Source of the DNA: Gammaproteobacteria bacterium
GTDB lineage: Bacteria > Pseudomonadota > Gammaproteobacteria > Granulosicoccales > Granulosicoccaceae
Direction: 5' to 3'
DNA length: 8,515 bases
Assembly: GCA_003511825.1 (NCBI GenBank)
Contig: DOIU01000492.1
Span: 520-9,034 of the forward strand
The notes beneath the pieces were generated by a model. It did no database searches. It saw nothing but the letters and a program-made list of their open reading frames with translations, and had not been told where the DNA came from. The position numbers and the translations under genes were made by a program. This document shows positions 5,351 through 8,515 of this stretch, piece after piece; positions within the stretch are counted from its first letter, which is position 1; each line of letters opens with the position of its first letter.

Positions 5351-7132
5351 ATGGCACACAACCCAAGCAACGTTGAGCCAATCGTTTTCCAAAAACATCG
5401 ACCGTCTCGAGGATTTACCCCTGAGCAGCAGCGCTACCTCGCCAACATGCTGGTCGAGCTGAACCTGCACTTGGCCATGGGTGGGGGGAAACCCGTCGCT
5501 GAGCCCGAAGCACTGGAAGAAACGTTTTGGGGTACGCCGGTTGAAGACTTATGCAAAGAAGAAAAGAAAAAGTACGAAACGCATGTGCTGGACTGCTGGG
5601 ACCAAATTGTTGCGAGTAATGATAGCAACCAAATTGCTGAGGGCTTAACCCAGTTCTTGTTCAGGCATCATGGCTTATTCAATGTGGCGCCCGCCAGTAT
5701 TGGCTACATGATGCGGATGCGTATGCCCGCTTGCAAAGTGCGTGGCGATCAGATGGTCACCTTGGGCGATTTGGCCCGAGACATCGCCGGAGGTTACGCG
5801 CACGTGACCACGCGAGGCAGCCTACAATTCAGAGAGATAGAACCTAAGCGCATTCTTGAAATGTTCACGCTTTTGCATGATTCGGGTTTGTCTTGCAAGG
5901 GCACAGGCGCTGATAGTTGCAGAAACATCACAGCGACACCGACTGCGGGTTTTGACCCATTAGAGCTTATTGATCTGCATAAATATGCCATTGCGCTCAG
6001 TCATCGCATTTTGAACACCAGACATTTCCACGGCATTCCCAGAAAATTTAATATTTCATTTGATAATGCAGGCACGACCTCCTGCGTGTCTGACACTAAC
6101 GATGTTGGCTTTCTCGCGACAAAGGTGCTGGAGAATGACCGCGGCGTAGAGCCGGGCATCTATTGCCGTTTAATACTTGGCGGCATTACCGGACATCTGG
6201 ATTTTGCGCGGGATACAGGCTTTGTCTGTCGCCCGCAAGACACACCAGAAATCGCAGATGCCATTTTGCGTGTGTTTCTAGAACACGGCGATCGCACAAA
6301 TCGAAAAAAGGCACGGTTTAAATACGTGTTAGACGCACATGGTTTCGAGTGGACCTGCGAGCGCATCCAAGAAAAGCTCGACGAGTTTGGCAATGGGGTA
6401 AAACTTATGCCATTACCCACGGCATTTGATGCGCCTCGTCCGCCGATTAACCGCCAAGCGCATGTAGGCGTTCACCCTCAAGCCCAGGAAGGCTATCGCT
6501 ATATCGGGGTTGCCATGCGTTTGGGCAAGCTCACACCCGAACAAATGCACGGTCTTGGCAAAATAGCCATGAAATACGGCAATAACGACGTTCGTTTAAC
6601 GGTGTGGCAAAACGTGATTATTCCGTTTGTCAGCGAAGAAGATGTCGATGACGCGGTAAAAGCGATTGAAGCGTTGGGCCTATCAACGTCGGCCACATCC
6701 TTTGAGGCGGGTGCGGTCGCTTGCACAGGACGCTGGGCGTGCAAACTCGCCAACGCCTACACGAAAGAAGATGGCAACGCGATCATTGATCACCTGAAGG
6801 AGCGTTTCACTCTTGATACCCCGATAAACATCCACTTAACCGGTTGTCCAAACTCTTGCGCACAACACTATATCGGCGACATCGGTTTGGTCGGTGCTGC
6901 TGCTGCAGATGGCAGCGAGGGCTATAACGTGTATGTCGGGGGAGGGGTTGATCACGACCAAGCGCTCGCGCGTTTTCTTTGTGGCCCCATCGCCTCGAGA
7001 GATATTTGCAAAACATCAGAAACCATCGTTGGCAATTACTTGAGTTCGCGTGAGAAGGGTGAAACTTTTCTATCTTTCGCAAACCGTCTTGATGAGTCGC
7101 AGCTGCAGACTGTGTTGCTGGCCATTAGTTAA
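5351..7132 (+). CDS. nirA: Assimilatory nitrite reductase, siroheme/[4Fe-4S] NirA family
   Basis: The 593-residue cytoplasmic enzyme should reduce nitrite to ammonium with six electrons. It has the duplicated nitrite/sulfite reductase architecture: ferredoxin-like half-domains near residues 115-180 and 375-445, each followed by a siroheme-binding NIR_SIR half. Cluster and siroheme ligands are Cys458, Cys464, Cys499 and Cys503 (CTGRWAC and TGCPNSC). Active-site residues are Arg124 (MRMRMP), Arg155 (TTRG), Lys232 and Asn234 (PRKFN). Sulfite reductases have Lys where this has Asn234, whereas plant-type nitrite reductases have Asn, so nitrite is the likelier substrate. AGGGG lies 6 nt before the ATG. 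It is first in an operon with a CysJ-like flavoprotein 20 nt downstream, behind a sigma-54 promoter with an NtrC-like site. Sulfite reductase hemoprotein (CysI) is the main alternative and I consider it less likely. Confidence 0.88.
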   Translation: MAHNPSNVEPIVFQKHRPSRGFTPEQQRYLANMLVELNLHLAMGGGKPVAEPEALEETFWGTPVEDLCKEEKKKYETHVLDCWDQIVASNDSNQIAEGLTQFLFRHHGLFNVAPASIGYMMRMRMPACKVRGDQMVTLGDLARDIAGGYAHVTTRGSLQFREIEPKRILEMFTLLHDSGLSCKGTGADSCRNITATPTAGFDPLELIDLHKYAIALSHRILNTRHFHGIPRKFNISFDNAGTTSCVSDTNDVGFLATKVLENDRGVEPGIYCRLILGGITGHLDFARDTGFVCRPQDTPEIADAILRVFLEHGDRTNRKKARFKYVLDAHGFEWTCERIQEKLDEFGNGVKLMPLPTAFDAPRPPINRQAHVGVHPQAQEGYRYIGVAMRLGKLTPEQMHGLGKIAMKYGNNDVRLTVWQNVIIPFVSEEDVDDAVKAIEALGLSTSATSFEAGAVACTGRWACKLANAYTKEDGNAIIDHLKERFTLDTPINIHLTGCPNSCAQHYIGDIGLVGAAAADGSEGYNVYVGGGVDHDQALARFLCGPIASRDICKTSETIVGNYLSSREKGETFLSFANRLDESQLQTVLLAIS

Positions 7133-7152
7133 CTTACAAAATACATAATATT

Positions 7153-8515
7153 ATGAAGAATCAAATTATTACACAGCTTACATCGGTCGTTGAAAATCGA
7201 GAAACAAACGATACCGTTATCAATTTGCCAGAAGATTCACCCTTCGATGCTGAGCAGCGTCAGTGGCTAAATGGATTGCTCACAGGTATCAGCACGATCG
7301 CTGCGGCAGCGAATGCCGGACCTGAGGAGGCAGCCCCGGCAACACCTCTGAAGGTTTACTACGGTTCGCAATCGGGTAACTGCGAAGTCTTATCCAAAGA
7401 CTTAAAGAAGTTTTCTGCGACTCAAGGCTTTGAAGCCGAGCTTGCAGAATTGGACACCATTACGCCTGCTGATCTCGCGGCACATCAACATGTCTTAATC
7501 ATTTGCTCCACGTTCGGCGAGGGCGAACCCCCTGACAATGCCAAAAATTTCTACACAGCATTGATGGCCAGCGACGCTGCACCTTTGCCGGCGACCTTAA
7601 ACTTTGGCGTGTGCGGCTTGGGAGATTCCAGCTATACGCATTTCAACAAAGCGGGTGAGGACATCTACAGTCGTCTTGTAGAGCTCGGTGCGACGCCGTG
7701 CCATGAGTGGATTTCGTGCGATGTCTCTTTTGAGGATGATTACGCAGCGTGGAAAGAAGCTGTCTTCAAATCTGAGGTTTTTGTGAATGCCGCCGGCGCG
7801 TCAAGCAGTGCTGCATCAGCAGATCCTGATGAATACGAACCGAAATACACCAAGAACAATCCATTCATCGGTAACCTGATACACGTGGAAACGCTCAGCG
7901 GCCCGGATTCTGCCAAGTGCGTTAATCATATTGAAATATCCTTAGCGGGCGGTGGAGAAGATGTTGACTACCATGTTGGCGATGCACTTGGTGTTTGGCC
8001 ACTAAATTGCGCGAAAGAGGTCAATGAAATTCTGAAGGCTGGAAGCTTCACGGGCAAGGAAATCGTTGAACAAAAAACCGGATCGGCGAGTTTGCGTGTA
8101 TTGCTGCAAAATAAGCTCGACATACATACAGTGAACGCAAAGTGCCTGGAAACCTGGGGGCTCAGCGAAGCGCCGGATGATTACCAAGTTGTTGATGTCT
8201 TAAGAGAGCTAAAACCCGAGCTCGACGCGCAAATGTTTGTGGATGGCTTAAGGGCATTGCAGCCGCGTCTGTATTCAATCGCCTCAAGTCCAAAGAAGCA
8301 TCCTGGTGAAGTGCATCTCACCGTCGGGGAAGTTCACTATTATCTGTTTGACAAAGAACGCAAGGGTGTAGCCTCAACCTGGTTGGGCGATCGCCTGTCT
8401 GCAGGAAGTAACATCGGTGTGTACATTCAGTCGTCAGCACACTTTCACATTACGGGCAATGATGATGCGCCTGTGATCATGATTGGTCCCGGCACTGGGA
8501 TCGCGCCGTTCAGAT
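7153..8515 (+). CDS. CysJ-like NADPH-dependent diflavin reductase, partial (3' end off window)
   Basis: The open frame runs from the ATG at 7153 to the window end (454 codons), with perhaps 140 residues missing. A short N-terminal region carries FDAEQRQWLNGLLTGI. A flavodoxin domain follows (about 67-210): FMN loop YYGSQSGN, then CSTFGEGEPPDNA and GLGDSSYTHF. After a Ser/Ala-rich linker (near 215-225) comes the FAD domain with R372-LYS375 (RLYSIASSP). The NADPH domain begins at GPGTGIAPFR (445-454). This is the layout of the sulfite reductase flavoprotein alpha subunit: NADPH to FAD to FMN to a hemoprotein. As the neighbour of NirA it probably feeds electrons to nitrite reduction, replacing ferredoxin; that is inference. 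The gap to nirA is 20 nt, AT-rich and without a Shine-Dalgarno, so it may depend on coupling to nirA translation. Confidence 0.87.
   Translation, partial: MKNQIITQLTSVVENRETNDTVINLPEDSPFDAEQRQWLNGLLTGISTIAAAANAGPEEAAPATPLKVYYGSQSGNCEVLSKDLKKFSATQGFEAELAELDTITPADLAAHQHVLIICSTFGEGEPPDNAKNFYTALMASDAAPLPATLNFGVCGLGDSSYTHFNKAGEDIYSRLVELGATPCHEWISCDVSFEDDYAAWKEAVFKSEVFVNAAGASSSAASADPDEYEPKYTKNNPFIGNLIHVETLSGPDSAKCVNHIEISLAGGGEDVDYHVGDALGVWPLNCAKEVNEILKAGSFTGKEIVEQKTGSASLRVLLQNKLDIHTVNAKCLETWGLSEAPDDYQVVDVLRELKPELDAQMFVDGLRALQPRLYSIASSPKKHPGEVHLTVGEVHYYLFDKERKGVASTWLGDRLSAGSNIGVYIQSSAHFHITGNDDAPVIMIGPGTGIAPFR

Noticed and set aside
5117..5470. Minus-strand open frame over the nirA promoter and start
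   Set aside because: It overlaps the sigma-54 promoter and the nirA coding start, has low-complexity composition in the AT-rich part and shows no domain.
5351..7132. Sulfite reductase hemoprotein (cysI)
   Set aside because: The CysJ-like neighbour suggests it, but PRKFN carries Asn in place of the second sulfite-site Lys, and the sigma-54/NtrC-like control fits nitrogen rather than sulfur metabolism.

Overview
The window looks like the chromosome of a Gammaproteobacterium, probably a free-living aquatic one. This rests on gene content: a tandem-PAS sensor of the BdlA/chemoreceptor type, a DUF302 periplasmic protein, a PAP2/glycosyltransferase pair and a siroheme nitrite reductase with a CysJ-like flavoprotein, plus moderate GC and Shine-Dalgarno-led genes. 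I cannot name a genus. I see no rRNA, tRNA, CRISPR, insertion sequence or phage signal.

Layout. Positions 1-764 (minus) hold the N-terminal part of a tandem-PAS sensor. It is cut by one in-frame TAG at 162-164, after which the PAS homology continues in the same frame to the window edge. Positions 1062-1511 (minus) encode a secreted DUF302 protein with a likely terminator at 1014-1043. Facing away from it, 1685-3064 (plus) encodes an exported rhodanese/metallo-beta-lactamase-fold fusion whose first zinc motif is degenerate. Their shared 173-bp spacer holds a 17-bp palindrome. Two perfect hairpins at 3087-3159 separate this gene from a convergent two-gene minus-strand operon: a GT4-type glycosyltransferase (3722-4951) followed 6 nt later by a PAP2 phosphatase (3170-3715). 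On the plus strand, 5351-7132 encodes a NirA-type nitrite reductase and 7153 to the window end encodes its apparent flavoprotein electron donor.

The most informative stretch is the divergent spacer 4952-5350. On its left, facing the glycosyltransferase, is a PHO-box-like direct repeat (5010-5027) with a weak -10 at the proper distance. On its right, facing nirA, are an NtrC-like dyad (5223-5239) and a near-ideal sigma-54 promoter, TGGCAAATATATTGCT (5301-5316), a short distance before the start codon. I therefore infer two nutrient-starvation operons back to back: phosphate limitation driving lipid remodelling (phosphatase making diacylglycerol, glycosyltransferase making glycolipid) and nitrogen limitation driving nitrite assimilation.

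NirA carries Arg124, Arg155, Lys232 and Asn234. Asn in the last position (Lys in sulfite reductases) favours nitrite as substrate. The adjacent CysJ-like protein suggests NADPH, rather than ferredoxin, supplies the electrons. No wholly new system is evident. The novel points are the two regulatory inferences, the altered metal site of the rhodanese/MBL fusion and the interrupted PAS sensor.
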